Below are positions 18,936 through 28,502 of a stretch of 64,000 nt of DNA, in pieces. The notes beneath the pieces were generated by a model. It saw only the letters and a program-made list of their open reading frames with translations. It had not been told where the DNA came from and searched no databases. The DNA lies in assembly GCF_030539665.1 (NCBI RefSeq), contig NZ_JAUNXR010000001.1, positions 1 through 64,000 on the forward strand. The letters are read 5' to 3'. The position numbers and the translations under genes were made by a program. Position 1 is the stretch's first letter; each line of letters starts with the position of its first letter. The stretch is from Methanobrevibacter sp. GTDB lineage: Archaea; Methanobacteriota; Methanobacteria; Methanobacteriales; Methanobacteriaceae.

Positions 18936-20150
18936 ATGAAAGAATATGAAATAGCTATTGTTGGTGGAGGCCCAGCAGGAATGATGGCTGCAATTGCAGC
19001 TGAAGGTAAAGATGTTGTGATTTTAGAAAAAAATCAGGAATTAGGTCGCAAACTCCTTTTAACTGGTGGGGGAAGATGCAATATTACAAATAACAAGCCA
19101 ATAAAAAAGCTATTGGATTCTTTCGATGATAAAAACTTTCTAAAACATTCATTTTACACATTGACCAATGAAAAATTATTGGATCTGTTTAGAAAAAAAG
19201 GACTGGACTTCGTTGAAGAGGATGATAACAGGGTATTTCCTGAAAGTGAAAAGGCAAGAGATGTCTTAAAAATCTTAAAGGAATATTTGGAAGATGTTGA
19301 TATTATTTATGATTTTGATGTCTACGACATTTCAAAGGAAGGGGATTATTTTGTTATCAATGACTATATTAAAGCATCAAAAGTAATTGTAGCTACTGGC
19401 GGTATAACCTATCAGGAAACAGGTTCCAGCGGAGCAGGGTTTAAAATCCTTGATACAGAAAGAACCAATTTAAAGTATGGTCTCGTACCGTTAATAGCCA
19501 ATTATAATTTTGAGGAATTTGCAGGAATCAATCTTTATGGTGTTTCCGTAAGTTATAAGGATAAAAGTTACTTGGGTGATGTTTTAATTACTCATAAGGG
19601 TCTTACAGGTCCTGCTATTTTAAACATAAGTAATGAAATATCCAAGGATTTGGACTATGATTTGCTTGAGAATTTCAATGTAAAACTGGATGATGTAAAA
19701 ATAGCTATTGACCTAATGCCTAATGTAAATAAAGAGGAGTTATTGTCTAAAATAACTAAAGATTTCCAAGCTAAAGGAAAATCACTTCTTAAAAACTACT
19801 TAAAATATCATTTGACAAATAGTTTCATTCCATTCTTCATGGATCAAGCAGGTGTTGACGGTGAAGTTAAACTTGGAAATGTTTTAAAAGAAGATAAACA
19901 AAAACTTGTAAATGCTCTTAAAGGCTTGGAATTGGAAATTATTGGTTTTAACTCTGCTTTAAGTAAAATTACTGTTGGAGGTATTAAAACTTCAGCTATT
20001 GATTCCAAATCCATGGAATCTATTGAATGTGAAGGTTTATATTATGCTGGCGAAATTTTAGAGCCAGTTGGAATATCCGGTGGTTATAATTTAAAAATAG
20101 CTTTCTCAACTGGATATTTAGCAGGATTATCAGCTTCTAAAGCTCTTTAA
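18936..20150 (+). CDS. HI0933/BaiN-family FAD-dependent oxidoreductase
   Basis: A roughly 404-residue flavoprotein of the HI0933 (YhiN/BaiN-like) family. The N-terminal FAD Rossmann motif IVGGGPAGMMAAIAA, LLLTGGGRCNITNN and the C-terminal YYAGEILEPVGISGGYNLKIAFSTGYLAG are diagnostic. The physiological substrate of this conserved family is not established for archaea. The ATG at 18936 is preferred; the aspS stop region supplies AAGTGAT upstream, and a GTG at 18927 is the alternative. It is probably co-transcribed with aspS. Its stop codon overlaps that of the convergent HxlR-type gene by 4 nt. Confidence 0.92.
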   Translation: MKEYEIAIVGGGPAGMMAAIAAEGKDVVILEKNQELGRKLLLTGGGRCNITNNKPIKKLLDSFDDKNFLKHSFYTLTNEKLLDLFRKKGLDFVEEDDNRVFPESEKARDVLKILKEYLEDVDIIYDFDVYDISKEGDYFVINDYIKASKVIVATGGITYQETGSSGAGFKILDTERTNLKYGLVPLIANYNFEEFAGINLYGVSVSYKDKSYLGDVLITHKGLTGPAILNISNEISKDLDYDLLENFNVKLDDVKIAIDLMPNVNKEELLSKITKDFQAKGKSLLKNYLKYHLTNSFIPFFMDQAGVDGEVKLGNVLKEDKQKLVNALKGLELEIIGFNSALSKITVGGIKTSAIDSKSMESIECEGLYYAGEILEPVGISGGYNLKIAFSTGYLAGLSASKAL

Positions 20151-20521
20151 TCCTTTATTTCTAATTTTTCTTTAAATGTTTCTATCAGATAATCGTTTGT
20201 TTCGTTATTATAGTTGTTATTTTGGTCTTCTAATGTAAACATGGCCAATTCATATATTACTTTATTCAAAGCCTTTCCTCTTTCTGTAAGACTATATTCT
20301 GTAATGTTTGGAGTGGTTGATATTACCTTTTTGGAGATAAGATTGTTACTTTCAAGTTCTTTAAGACAATTTGAAAGTACCTTGTTTGTTATGTTCTTGT
20401 CCTCTTTGAATTCTTTAAAATGTTTTTTTCCAAAGAACAAATCTCTGATTATTTGTATGCTCCATTTTTTACTAAACAAGCTTAGGCTTTTGTCAACAGG
20501 GCATTCTATTTTATCGGCCAT
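20147..20521 (-). CDS. HxlR-family winged-helix transcription regulator
   Basis: A 124-residue regulator of the HxlR/MarR-like winged-helix type. It has the family opening DKIECPVDKSLSLFSKKWSI, then LFFGKKHFKEF, NKVLSNCLKELE and YSLTERGKAL. The N-terminal cysteine (C7) sits where thiol-sensing members such as YodB carry their redox cysteine; a second cysteine is near residue 52. Sensing is therefore possible but not shown. The gene is divergent from an FMN-binding protein gene, and a palindrome lies between the two. Its own TATA-like box, about 25-33 bp upstream of the ATG, and lack of a ribosome binding site suggest a leaderless transcript. It likely controls itself and the divergent gene. 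Confidence 0.9.
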   Translation of the reverse strand: MADKIECPVDKSLSLFSKKWSIQIIRDLFFGKKHFKEFKEDKNITNKVLSNCLKELESNNLISKKVISTTPNITEYSLTERGKALNKVIYELAMFTLEDQNNNYNNETNDYLIETFKEKLEIKD

Positions 20522-20569
20522 ATTGAAATATTGACAATTATCTTTATTTAAATATTTTGGTTTCTAAAT

Positions 20570-20583
20570 GGTTACTAGTATCC
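20570..20583. promoter_or_regulatory. Candidate HxlR operator palindrome
   Basis: GGTTACTAGTATCC is a 14-bp inverted repeat with a single mismatched pair (arms GGTTACT / AGTATCC around a TACTAGTA core). It lies between the two divergent TATA-like boxes (about 20544-20553 for the regulator, 20602-20609 for the FMN-protein gene), which is a standard position for an operator shared by both. Binding is inferred. Confidence 0.55.
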
Positions 20584-20629
20584 AAAAAGTTACAAAAAAG
20601 CTTTATAAAGCTTTAAACTAGCTAATAAT

Positions 20630-21031
20630 ATGAATGAAGCAATTAAATTTTTAGAAGAAAACTCATTGGTGTATTTGGCGACTGTTGGACTTGATGGTAA
20701 TGCAAAAGTTAGGCCAATATTGTACTATTTCGAAGAAAACGGAAAACCTTACTTCTGTACAGCTAATACAAAACCGATGTACAAGGAAATTCAGGAAAAC
20801 CCGAACTGTGAAATATGTGTTGCAACTCCTACCTTTGAATGGCTAAGGATTTCAGGAGAAGTGGAAGAAGTCGATGATTTGGAATTGAAACAAAAGGTCC
20901 TAGACATTAATGAACTGGTTAAAACCTTGTATCAGACTGCAGACAATCCTACCTTTGTCCTGTTTACAGTTTCTGGAGATGCAACCATTGCTGATTTCTC
21001 AGGAAATCCTCCAAAAACATATGAAATTTAA
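20630..21031 (+). CDS. Pyridoxamine 5'-phosphate oxidase-like FMN-binding protein
   Basis: A 133-residue split-beta-barrel protein of the PNPOx-like flavin-binding superfamily: VYLATVGLDGNAKVRPILYY, PYFCTANTKPMYKEI and a WLRISGEVEEV strand are typical. Small members bind FMN, F420 or haem and act as oxidoreductases; the substrate is not known. There is no ribosome binding site before the ATG, and TTTATAAA lies 21-28 bp upstream, so the mRNA is probably leaderless. It is divergent from the HxlR-type gene and is its likely target, a common pairing in which the regulator responds to oxidants or electrophiles. Confidence 0.85.
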   Translation: MNEAIKFLEENSLVYLATVGLDGNAKVRPILYYFEENGKPYFCTANTKPMYKEIQENPNCEICVATPTFEWLRISGEVEEVDDLELKQKVLDINELVKTLYQTADNPTFVLFTVSGDATIADFSGNPPKTYEI

Positions 21032-21140
21032 TTTTTAAACTTAATCTACCCTTCTCTTTTTTTATATTTCACAATCTTTTTTAGTTTACAAAAGGCCTTT
21101 TTTATAAAATATTTAACTTATATTAAACAGAATTATAACT

Positions 21141-21788
21141 ATGAAAGATGATAACCATGATATGTTTATGGGTGCATCAACCAAGCAGGGTCTTGACATA
21201 GCTACTAAAAGTCGTGAAATTATTCGTAATCTTATTGGCGATGAGATTAAAGATTTAAAACCAGCAGAAAAGGATATAGTGGAAAGAATAGTTCATTCAA
21301 CTGCTGATCCGGAATATGCAAAACTTGTTTATATGAGTCCTGATTTTGTTGAAGCAGCTATTAAATCAATGAAGAACAATGAAACTATTTTGACTGATAT
21401 TAATATGGTAAAATCTGGTATAACACGTTATGATGGTGATGTTGAGTGTTATATTAAAAATGAAGAAGTTAAAAGAATAGCTAAGCAAAATCAGATCACA
21501 AGAGCGGCCGCTGCTATTAGGTATGCAGCTGAAAATGGTTTTGAAGGCATTGTTGTATCTGGCAATGCTCCAACAGCAGTTTGGGAAGCTATGGATTTAT
21601 ATGAAAAGGATAAAATTAATCTCAAAGCTATTGTAGGTGTTCCTGTGGGTTTTGTAGGAGCTGCAGATAGTAAGGAAGCTTTAAAAAACTCAAATATTCC
21701 TAATATTATTACTGAAGGCCCTAAAGGAGGAACTCCTATTGCCGTAGCCTGTGTTAATTCACTAATTCAAACTTTAAAAGAGGTATAA
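21141..21788 (+). CDS. cbiC: Cobalt-precorrin-8 methylmutase
   Basis: A 215-residue CbiC/CobH. It moves a methyl group from C-11 to C-12 of (cobalt-)precorrin-8 to give cobyrinate in the anaerobic B12 pathway. The catalytic histidine is in ERIVHSTADPEYAKL (about residue 51). VKSGITRYDGDVECYI, TRAAAAIRYA and IVVSGNAPTAVWEAMDL are family segments, and VGVPVGFVGAADSKE is near-invariant. Length is normal. The gene ends one base before the hemL start, so two tetrapyrrole genes form an operon. Corrinoids are needed by the methanogen methyltransferase Mtr. Confidence 0.96.
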   Translation: MKDDNHDMFMGASTKQGLDIATKSREIIRNLIGDEIKDLKPAEKDIVERIVHSTADPEYAKLVYMSPDFVEAAIKSMKNNETILTDINMVKSGITRYDGDVECYIKNEEVKRIAKQNQITRAAAAIRYAAENGFEGIVVSGNAPTAVWEAMDLYEKDKINLKAIVGVPVGFVGAADSKEALKNSNIPNIITEGPKGGTPIAVACVNSLIQTLKEV

Positions 21789-21789
21789 A

Positions 21790-23055
21790 ATGAATTCAGA
21801 AAAATTATTTGAAGAAGCTAAAAAATATATTCCTGGCGGTGTTAACTCACCTTTAAGAGCATTCAAACCTCACCCATTTTTTGTAGAGCGTGGAGAAGGT
21901 CCTTATTTGTTTGATACGGATGGAAACAAATATGTTGACTACTGTCTTGCCTATGGTCCTTTAATTTTAGGGCATGCCAATCCAAAAATTGTAGAAGCTT
22001 TAGACAGTCAAGCTATTTTGGGAACATCATATGGTGCACCTACTGAAGGGGAAATTACACTTGCAAAAGAAGTGGTTGACAGAATTCCATGTGCCGATAA
22101 GGTTCGTTTTGTAAATAGTGGTAGTGAAGCTACTATGAGTGCAATCAGGGCAGCTAGAGGTTTCACTGGTCGTGACAAGATTGTAAAATTTGAAGGGGCT
22201 TATCATGGTGCTCATGACTACTGTCTTGTAAAGCAGGGTGAAGGTTTCCAATCCATTCCTGATTGTGCAGGCATTCCTTTAGACACTACCAAAAATACTT
22301 TGGTTATTCCTTATAATGATGAGGAGGCTCTTGCAGCTTTGATTGATGCTGAAGGAGAGAATATTGCATGTATCATTCTTGAAGTAATCATGGGAAACAT
22401 TGGTTTCATTCCTCCTAAACCGGGTTATCTTGAATTCTTACGTAAAATAACTGAGGAAAATGGAATCGTTTTAATTTTTGATGAAGTAATTACTGGTTTC
22501 AGATTATCTAGGGGAGGAGCTCAAGAATATTATGGCATTACTCCAGACATGACTACATTGGGTAAAATTGTCGGTGGTGGAATGCCAATGGGTGCTTTCT
22601 GTGGTAAGGAAGAGATAATGGATGTAGTGGCTCCTGTAGGTCCTGTTTATCAGGCAGGAACATTCAGTGGAAATCCAATGTCTGTAGTTGCTGGAATTAG
22701 CATGTTGGATCAATTGGATAGTCAGGCTTATGCTAACCTGGAAGAAAAGGGAAGTTATTTGAGAGGGGCTATGGCTGATATAGTTGAGGATTTGGATTTG
22801 GATATCAATCCTGTTGGTGCTGGTTCCATGTATCAAATGTATTTCAATCCCAACGAAATTTTAAATTCAGCTGATGCAAAGGCTTCAGATGCTGAACGCT
22901 TTTTAGTTTACTTTAAAGAAATGTTAAAAGAAGGAGTTTTCATACCTCCAAGTCAATTTGAGTGTAATTTCTTATCTACAACTCATACAATCGAAGATTT
23001 GGATTTTACAGCCTCTGCAATTGAAAAAGCATTAAAAATAGCTTTTGAAAAATAA
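21790..23055 (+). CDS. hemL: Glutamate-1-semialdehyde 2,1-aminomutase
   Basis: A 421-residue PLP enzyme that converts glutamate-1-semialdehyde to 5-aminolevulinate, the first committed tetrapyrrole precursor, here feeding B12, F430 and sirohaem. It begins with the family signature IPGGVNSPLRAF. RFVNSGSEATMSAIRAARG binds PLP phosphate. FDEVITGFR carries the PLP-contacting Asp, and TTLGKIVGGGMPMGAF carries the Schiff-base lysine near residue 259. An AGAGG-like site lies in the end of cbiC. Operon with cbiC. Confidence 0.97.
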   Translation: MNSEKLFEEAKKYIPGGVNSPLRAFKPHPFFVERGEGPYLFDTDGNKYVDYCLAYGPLILGHANPKIVEALDSQAILGTSYGAPTEGEITLAKEVVDRIPCADKVRFVNSGSEATMSAIRAARGFTGRDKIVKFEGAYHGAHDYCLVKQGEGFQSIPDCAGIPLDTTKNTLVIPYNDEEALAALIDAEGENIACIILEVIMGNIGFIPPKPGYLEFLRKITEENGIVLIFDEVITGFRLSRGGAQEYYGITPDMTTLGKIVGGGMPMGAFCGKEEIMDVVAPVGPVYQAGTFSGNPMSVVAGISMLDQLDSQAYANLEEKGSYLRGAMADIVEDLDLDINPVGAGSMYQMYFNPNEILNSADAKASDAERFLVYFKEMLKEGVFIPPSQFECNFLSTTHTIEDLDFTASAIEKALKIAFEK

Positions 23056-23104
23056 TTTTATATATTATTTCAAATAAAATTTATTGTATAATAAAGGTGT
23101 TCTT

Positions 23105-23533
23105 ATGGTCGAAATAAAGGAGATTGTTACTTATATTGTGATAATTGCAATAGCTCTTCTAATAGCACAGCACTTGAATGTTGTTGTTTCAGGAAGTATG
23201 GAACCTGTATTTTATAGGGGAGATATAGTGGCAGTTGAAAAATCTAATTTACTAGGATTGGGCATCCATGAGTTTAATCCGGAGGATGTAAAGGTTGGAG
23301 ACATCGTAGTTTATGATGCAAAATGGGTTAATGAATCTGTTATTCATAGGGTTATAAATATCACTGAAATTAATGGAAGTACGTATTATGTGATAAAAGG
23401 TGATCATAATAATGCCCCGGATCCATATTATGTAAAAGCTAGTCAAATCACTGACAGAGTAATAACTATTGGTGATAATCCACTTTCAATCCCGTATATA
23501 GGAAATATTAACCTTTGGCTAAAAGGATTATAA
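23105..23533 (+). CDS. Signal peptidase I, archaeal type
   Basis: About 142 residues. One N-terminal membrane segment (about 8-24) is followed by the catalytic serine in SGSMEP (S31) and the general-base histidine in ESVIHRV (about H81), the Ser-His dyad of archaeal and ER-type signal peptidases. GDHNNAPDP near residue 103 supplies the conserved aspartates. The enzyme cleaves Sec signal peptides on the outside of the membrane and would process the adhesin-like proteins in this window. The ATG at 23105 is preferred because AAGGTG lies about 5 bases upstream; a TTG at 23084 would add seven residues. argS follows 21 bases later. Confidence 0.9.
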   Translation: MVEIKEIVTYIVIIAIALLIAQHLNVVVSGSMEPVFYRGDIVAVEKSNLLGLGIHEFNPEDVKVGDIVVYDAKWVNESVIHRVINITEINGSTYYVIKGDHNNAPDPYYVKASQITDRVITIGDNPLSIPYIGNINLWLKGL

Positions 23534-23554
23534 ATTATTAAAAATGGTGAACAA

Positions 23555-25255
23555 ATGTATTTTGAAATAGAAAAACAAGCTATTGATTCTATTAAAGAAG
23601 CAGTTCAGGATATGGACTGTGAAATTGATGAGGATTTTCGTTTAGATTTCCCACCTAACCCAAAATTAGGTGATTTAGCTAGTACTATTGCATTTACTTT
23701 AGCTAAAAAACTTAGAAAATCTCCACATTTAATATCTGAGGAGTTAGCTTCTAAAATAGAAGTTCCAGAAATTTTTGAAAAGGTTGAAGCTGTTGGCCCT
23801 TATGTGAACTTCTTCATTAACTATAATGAATTTTCAAAAGTTCTTCTTGAAAGAATAGATGAAATGTATGGCCATCTTCCAAAAGTCGATGAAAAAATCA
23901 TATTGGAACATACTTCTGCAAATCCTAATGGACCATTGCACATAGGACATGTACGTAATTCTATTTTTGGAGATTCTCTTTCAAGACTTTTAAAATTATC
24001 AGGGCGTGATGTTGTAACTCAATATTATGTTAATGATATGGGTAGGCAAATCGCTATTATAGTTTTAGGTATAACCGAGTTAGGTCTTAAAATTGAAGAT
24101 CAAGAGGGAGATAAAATCGACCACAAAATCGGAAGGTTATACTTTAAAGCCAATGAAAAACTCAAAGAGGATGAAAGTTTAAACTCACATGTAGATGCAT
24201 TAATTAAAAAATATGAAAGTGGGGATGACCCTGAATTAAATAAAATATTCGAAGATGTAGTTGAAAAATGTTTATCTGGAATCAAGGAAACACTTCAAAG
24301 AATCAATATAAATCATGATAGCTTTGAGTGGGAAGGCCAGTTTATCCGTAATGGTGAAGTGGGCGAATTATTGGACTACATTGAAGATGAAGGATTCGTG
24401 TCAAAAGGAGAAGTTGACTTCATTGATTTAACATTTTGGCAAATTGAAAAAGAGTTTGTTCTTAGAAGATCCGACGGTTCATCATTATATTCCACAAGAG
24501 ATTTGGCATATCATAGATTTAAGAACAGTCTTGGTGATGTTGTATTGGATGTATTGGGTTCCGACCACAAGCTTGCAGCTAAGCAAATCAAAGTTATTTT
24601 TGAAGAGATTCTTCGCGAAAATGCTCCTGAAGTAATATTCTATGAATTCATAACATTGCCTGAAGGTTCAATGTCCACAAGAAGAGGAGTATTCATATCT
24701 GTAGATGAGCTTGTTGATGAAGCAGTAAAAAGAGCAGCTGTTGAAATCGAAAAGAGAAATCCGGATTTATCTCCAGAAGAGGTTCTTCCAATCGCTGAAC
24801 AAATCGGAATTGGTGCAATTAGGTTCTTCATAGCTAAACTTTCACCAGAAAAACACATCACATTCAAATGGGATGAGGCGTTAAGTTTCGAAAGAGGATG
24901 TGCATCAATACAGTACGCTCATGCAAGAGCCTGCAAACTTCTCAAAAAATCAGATAAGGATATATCTAGCTTAGCTATTCCTCAAGACTGGATTCCAAAT
25001 GAAAACGAAAAGGACTTGGTACGTACACTAGCCAAATTCCCACAGGTAGTTGAAGAATCAGCAAACAAACAAAGAATCCACAATATAACTCAATATTGTC
25101 AAGATTTGGCTAATAGCTTCAACAAATTCTATAAAGCTGAACAAGTTATAGGATCTGAAAATGAAGATATTAGACTTATTCTTGTAGATAAAGCTAGTAT
25201 TACTTTAAGAAACGCTTTAGATATATTAGGTGTCTCAGCACCTGAAAAAATGTAA
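23555..25255 (+). CDS. argS: Arginyl-tRNA synthetase
   Basis: A 566-residue class I synthetase of normal length. It has an N-terminal ArgRS additional domain (about 1-100) and the HIGH motif in GPLHIGHVRNS (about residue 129). The KMSKS-equivalent is GSMSTRRG (about 371), and the C-terminal DALR anticodon-binding domain includes ASIQYAHARACKLLKK. The ATG at 23555 has GGTGAAC seven bases upstream. It lies downstream of the signal peptidase gene, likely in the same transcript. The stop codon is immediately followed by an A-rich/T-rich hairpin (AAAAAGA / TCTTTTT, 25254-25273), a weak terminator candidate. Confidence 0.97.
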   Translation: MYFEIEKQAIDSIKEAVQDMDCEIDEDFRLDFPPNPKLGDLASTIAFTLAKKLRKSPHLISEELASKIEVPEIFEKVEAVGPYVNFFINYNEFSKVLLERIDEMYGHLPKVDEKIILEHTSANPNGPLHIGHVRNSIFGDSLSRLLKLSGRDVVTQYYVNDMGRQIAIIVLGITELGLKIEDQEGDKIDHKIGRLYFKANEKLKEDESLNSHVDALIKKYESGDDPELNKIFEDVVEKCLSGIKETLQRININHDSFEWEGQFIRNGEVGELLDYIEDEGFVSKGEVDFIDLTFWQIEKEFVLRRSDGSSLYSTRDLAYHRFKNSLGDVVLDVLGSDHKLAAKQIKVIFEEILRENAPEVIFYEFITLPEGSMSTRRGVFISVDELVDEAVKRAAVEIEKRNPDLSPEEVLPIAEQIGIGAIRFFIAKLSPEKHITFKWDEALSFERGCASIQYAHARACKLLKKSDKDISSLAIPQDWIPNENEKDLVRTLAKFPQVVEESANKQRIHNITQYCQDLANSFNKFYKAEQVIGSENEDIRLILVDKASITLRNALDILGVSAPEKM

Positions 25256-25281
25256 AAAGATTAAATTCTTTTTACTATTAT

Positions 25282-25443
25282 TTATTTTTGTCTCTTTCTA
25301 AATTGAACAATGGTTTCCCCTTGTTCATTGGTCCCCCAAAGGATTGTAACTTCATCATCATTTTCAATTTCATGTTTTTTTCTTACTTCTAATGGAACTG
25401 TTGTTCTATTGTTTTTATAAAGTTTTGAATTAGCTAATAACAT
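25282..25443 (-). CDS. Small AbrB/SpoVT-type DNA-binding domain protein
   Basis: A 53-residue gene with a perfect GGTGAT site 6 bases before its ATG. The protein contains NRTTVPLEVRKKHEIENDDE followed by VTILWG, the swapped-hairpin AbrB/MazE fold signature (T-V-P-x-x-V-R, then a D/E-D-x-V strand). Such proteins are antitoxin halves or stand-alone transcription factors. No toxin gene is next to it: argS lies on one side and argF on the other. A stand-alone regulator is therefore more likely, perhaps of a neighbour; this is inference. Confidence 0.8.
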   Translation of the reverse strand: MLLANSKLYKNNRTTVPLEVRKKHEIENDDEVTILWGTNEQGETIVQFRKRQK

Positions 25444-25711
25444 ATAAATCACCTATTACCACTTATTAATAGACCCTTTTCATTTATAAACCTTAGCATT
25501 TATCCCTATATTTCGATGTTTATAAAACATATTTTATGGTGGAGCTATTGTATTTTTGTCCTACAAGGTATTTAAATTAAGCAATGGTTAAAACAAGTAC
25601 TAACAGTTTGATGATTATAAAATAAAACATTTTAAATAGGTTGTTTAAAATCAATAAAAAATAGTAAATTGGTGGAGTTTTTGAAAAATAAAATGAAAGA
25701 TTTCGGATGGC

Positions 25712-26617
25712 CTATTTTAAATAATAATATAAAACAGCCTTTTGCGCATGCAACCTGTTTTCCGCTTCATCAAATACGACAGACTGTGGTCCGTCAATGA
25801 CTTCAGCTGTTACTTCCTGGCCTCTAATGGCCGGAAGGCAATGCATGAATATTGCTGTTGGTTTTGCCATGCTCATTAATTTTTCATTAACTTGATAAGG
25901 TAAGAAATCTTCCTCTCTTTGAGCTTGTTCCTTTTCATCACCCATACTAACCCAAACATCAGTATAAATGACATCGGAATCTTTCACTGCTTTTTCTAAA
26001 TCATCAGTGACAATTATTTCACAATTATTTTCTGAAGCGATTTTTTTAGCTTTATTGAGGATTTTTTCATCTGGGGAGTATTTGTCCGGACAAGCTACTG
26101 CCATATCCATTCCAAGCATTGCTGTAATTAAAAGAAGAGAGTTGCAGACATTGTTTCCATCTCCAACGAAGGTTAATTTCTTACCTTCCCATCCTCCGAG
26201 ATGTTCCTTTACAGTAAGCATATCAGCTAATGCCTGACAAGGATGCTCTACATTTGTAAGTCCGCTAATAACAGGAACTTCTGAGTATTTTGAAAGTTCT
26301 TCAACATCCTTATGTTCAATAGCTCTTATCATTATTCCATCTACAAACCTGCTTAAAACTTTTGCAGTGTCTGATATTGGTTCTCCTCTGCCCATTTGAA
26401 GGTCTTGTGAGGATAAAAATATTCCACGTCCACCTAACTGATACATTCCAACATCAAAGGACACTCTGGTTCTTGTAGATGATTTCTGAAATATCATGGC
26501 TAATGTTTTGCCTTCTAAAGGTTTTCCCTCAATTTCCCCATGTTTAAGTTTCTCAGCCAATTCAAGAATGTGTTTTACCTCTCCTTGAATATCACAAACA
26601 GATAATAAATCTTTCAT
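25712..26617 (-). CDS. argF: Ornithine carbamoyltransferase
   Basis: A 301-residue enzyme that transfers the carbamoyl group to ornithine to give citrulline in arginine synthesis. The carbamoyl-phosphate motif [12 protein letters not shown] (about residue 50) and the catalytic [11 protein letters not shown] (about residue 260, with the HCLP loop of ornithine transcarbamylases) are clear, as are [12 protein letters not shown] and the ornithine-contacting VWVSMGDE. Length is normal. GGAG precedes the ATG. It is transcribed alone. The 268 bases on its 3' side (25444-25711) hold only AT-rich sequence and the AbrB-type gene's promoter side; I see no further gene. Confidence 0.97.
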   Translation of the reverse strand: MKDLLSVCDIQGEVKHILELAEKLKHGEIEGKPLEGKTLAMIFQKSSTRTRVSFDVGMYQLGGRGIFLSSQDLQMGRGEPISDTAKVLSRFVDGIMIRAIEHKDVEELSKYSEVPVISGLTNVEHPCQALADMLTVKEHLGGWEGKKLTFVGDGNNVCNSLLLITAMLGMDMAVACPDKYSPDEKILNKAKKIASENNCEIIVTDDLEKAVKDSDVIYTDVWVSMGDEKEQAQREEDFLPYQVNEKLMSMAKPTAIFMHCLPAIRGQEVTAEVIDGPQSVVFDEAENRLHAQKAVLYYYLK

Positions 26618-26810
26618 TTTTATAACTCCTAATAAAATAAAATATTTCTTCTTATTTATTATTAAAGGTTTCTAATTAATTTATAGCTATTCAAATTAAA
26701 TTTCCTACAAATTCTGTTTTTTGAAGATGTAAAATTAGTTGGTTCTAAAAATTTTCTTATATAAGATAGGTTAAAATAAGTGGCATTCTGAAATAGGACA
26801 GTTTTAATTA

Positions 26811-26843
26811 AAAAAAGTAGTAAAAGTATCCATTTAGGATACT
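26811..26843 (-). terminator. Intrinsic terminator of purD
   Basis: On the minus strand, a perfect 7-bp stem AGTATCC / GGATACT (26825-26843, 5-nt loop) overlaps the last bases of purD including its stop codon. It is followed by a T-tract (seen as A's at 26811-26817 on the + strand). Confidence 0.7.
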
Positions 26844-28155
26844 ATTCATTTAAAATTTCATTCATGTGATCTACACGTTTTTGGACAAGTTCTGGAGTTC
26901 CCACATCACTTCTGTGATATACTGGTCCTTTTACATATTTTACAGCTTCTTCAGCTATTTTTTCAGCTTCTTCAATAGTTTCTCCAGTAGCCACTATTCC
27001 AAGAGCTCTTGAACCTGATAGGTGTATTCCATCCTCTTCTTCGCTCACCGCTGCATAGAATACTTTTGCACCTAATTCTTCAATGGCTTCTTCATCCACT
27101 TCTATGATTTCTCCAGCATATTCGGTTTCTGGATATCCATCAGGCACAATATATTTGCAAACAGAAGCTTTGTCTTCAAATTCTACTTCAGTTAACTCTC
27201 CGTTTACTATGTCTTCACATACTTTTGCTAATGGAGTTTTGATAAGAGTTAATACGTTCATAGCTTCAGGATCCCCAAATCTGGCATTGTATTCAATTAA
27301 ACGAGGCCCGTCTGCTGTAAGCATAAATTGACCATATAAGATTCCTTTGTATGGTTCTGCTTCTTCCGCTATTGCTTTTAAAGTAGCTTTCATGATTTCC
27401 ACAGCTTTATCATAATCTTCTTGAGTTAAAAATGGTAAAAGGCCACCTTTATCAGAATATGAGCCCATTCCACCAGTGATAGCACCCTTATCCCCTTCAA
27501 ATGCATGAGGATGGTCTTGAGCTGCCGGCATAGCTACTAAATTTTCACCATCACAAAACGCTTGAACTGTAAATTCTTCACCTAAAAGTCTTTCTTCAAT
27601 AATTACTTGAGCAAAACCACCCATAGTATTATCAATGACCTCTTTTGAATATTCTTTAGCTTCTTCGTTGTCCTTAAGGTGGTCTCCAACAATCTTTACA
27701 CCTTTACCTCCAGTCAATCCTACAGGTTTTACAACAACATCTTTGTCGAATTCATCTAAAAAGTTATTTACATCTTCAGTATTGTCAAATACCTTGTATA
27801 CAAGTGATCCTTCGATTTCCTTGTCTTCAAATAGATTTCTCATAAATGACTTGTCGGTTTCTATTCTAGCAGCACTTTGAGTAGGGCCGACACATTTTAT
27901 TCCTTCTTTTTCAAGAGCATCTACAATTCCCTTTCCAAGAGGAGCTTCAGGTCCGATAAATGCAATGTCAATTTCATTTTCTTTTGCATATTCGGCAACT
28001 TTATCAACTTCTCCTTCGTCTCCTATTTTATAAGTGGCTATTTTTGATATTCCAGGGTTTACCTTACTCATATAAGCGTATAACTCAACATCGTCAGCTA
28101 ATCTGCTAGCTATTGCATGTTCACGAGCACCAGTTCCAACAACTAAGACTTTCAT
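26842..28155 (-). CDS. purD: Phosphoribosylamine-glycine ligase
   Basis: A 437-residue GAR synthetase, the second step of purine synthesis, joining phosphoribosylamine and glycine with ATP. The N-terminal domain has [19 protein letters not shown] and [16 protein letters not shown]. The ATP-grasp domain contains [17 protein letters not shown], then [20 protein letters not shown] and [14 protein letters not shown]. The C-terminal GAR synthetase domain ends with [13 protein letters not shown]. Length is normal. GGAGAA precedes the ATG. A small zinc-ribbon gene lies upstream on the same strand, 51 bases away. Confidence 0.97.
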   Translation of the reverse strand: MKVLVVGTGAREHAIASRLADDVELYAYMSKVNPGISKIATYKIGDEGEVDKVAEYAKENEIDIAFIGPEAPLGKGIVDALEKEGIKCVGPTQSAARIETDKSFMRNLFEDKEIEGSLVYKVFDNTEDVNNFLDEFDKDVVVKPVGLTGGKGVKIVGDHLKDNEEAKEYSKEVIDNTMGGFAQVIIEERLLGEEFTVQAFCDGENLVAMPAAQDHPHAFEGDKGAITGGMGSYSDKGGLLPFLTQEDYDKAVEIMKATLKAIAEEAEPYKGILYGQFMLTADGPRLIEYNARFGDPEAMNVLTLIKTPLAKVCEDIVNGELTEVEFEDKASVCKYIVPDGYPETEYAGEIIEVDEEAIEELGAKVFYAAVSEEEDGIHLSGSRALGIVATGETIEEAEKIAEEAVKYVKGPVYHRSDVGTPELVQKRVDHMNEILNE

Positions 28156-28206
28156 ATTAAGTTCTCCATTTTTATATATGATTATAAATTTGGCTTTTGT
28201 GGTTTA

Positions 28207-28389
28207 TTATTTTTTCCCACATTCAAAACAGTATTCTGTATCTTCATTTGTTTTAAAACGCTTTCCACATCTTTTACAAATTACAGTTTTAAGCGATGAC
28301 TTTGAAGTTTCAAATGTATTTAATTGACAAGGGTTTGTTCCATTGCTCATTCTACCTTTTATTAAACTTTCAAAAGATTTGTCTTCCAT
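28207..28389 (-). CDS. Small zinc-ribbon protein
   Basis: A 60-residue protein of unknown function. The C-terminal half has two CxxC knuckles, CKRCGKRF and CFECGKK, forming a zinc ribbon; the N-terminal half is polar, with one further Cys. There is no clear ribosome binding site, and AT-rich TATA-like sequence lies about 15-25 bases upstream, so it could be leaderless. It precedes purD on the same strand and may be co-transcribed with it. The gene is probably real given the intact zinc motif. Confidence 0.7.
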   Translation of the reverse strand: MEDKSFESLIKGRMSNGTNPCQLNTFETSKSSLKTVICKRCGKRFKTNEDTEYCFECGKK

Positions 28390-28502
28390 AGTTTATTATT
28401 TATATTTATATTGTTGATAATGATTTTGAGTATTTTAACTAATAATATATACTACTTTAATCAAATAGTTAAATCATATAAACGAATTTTAAGGTTATTA
28501 TA

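Noticed and set aside
25676-25780. TTG frame with GGTGGAG upstream at the end of argF
   Set aside because: Short, runs antisense into argF, and shows no protein-like features.
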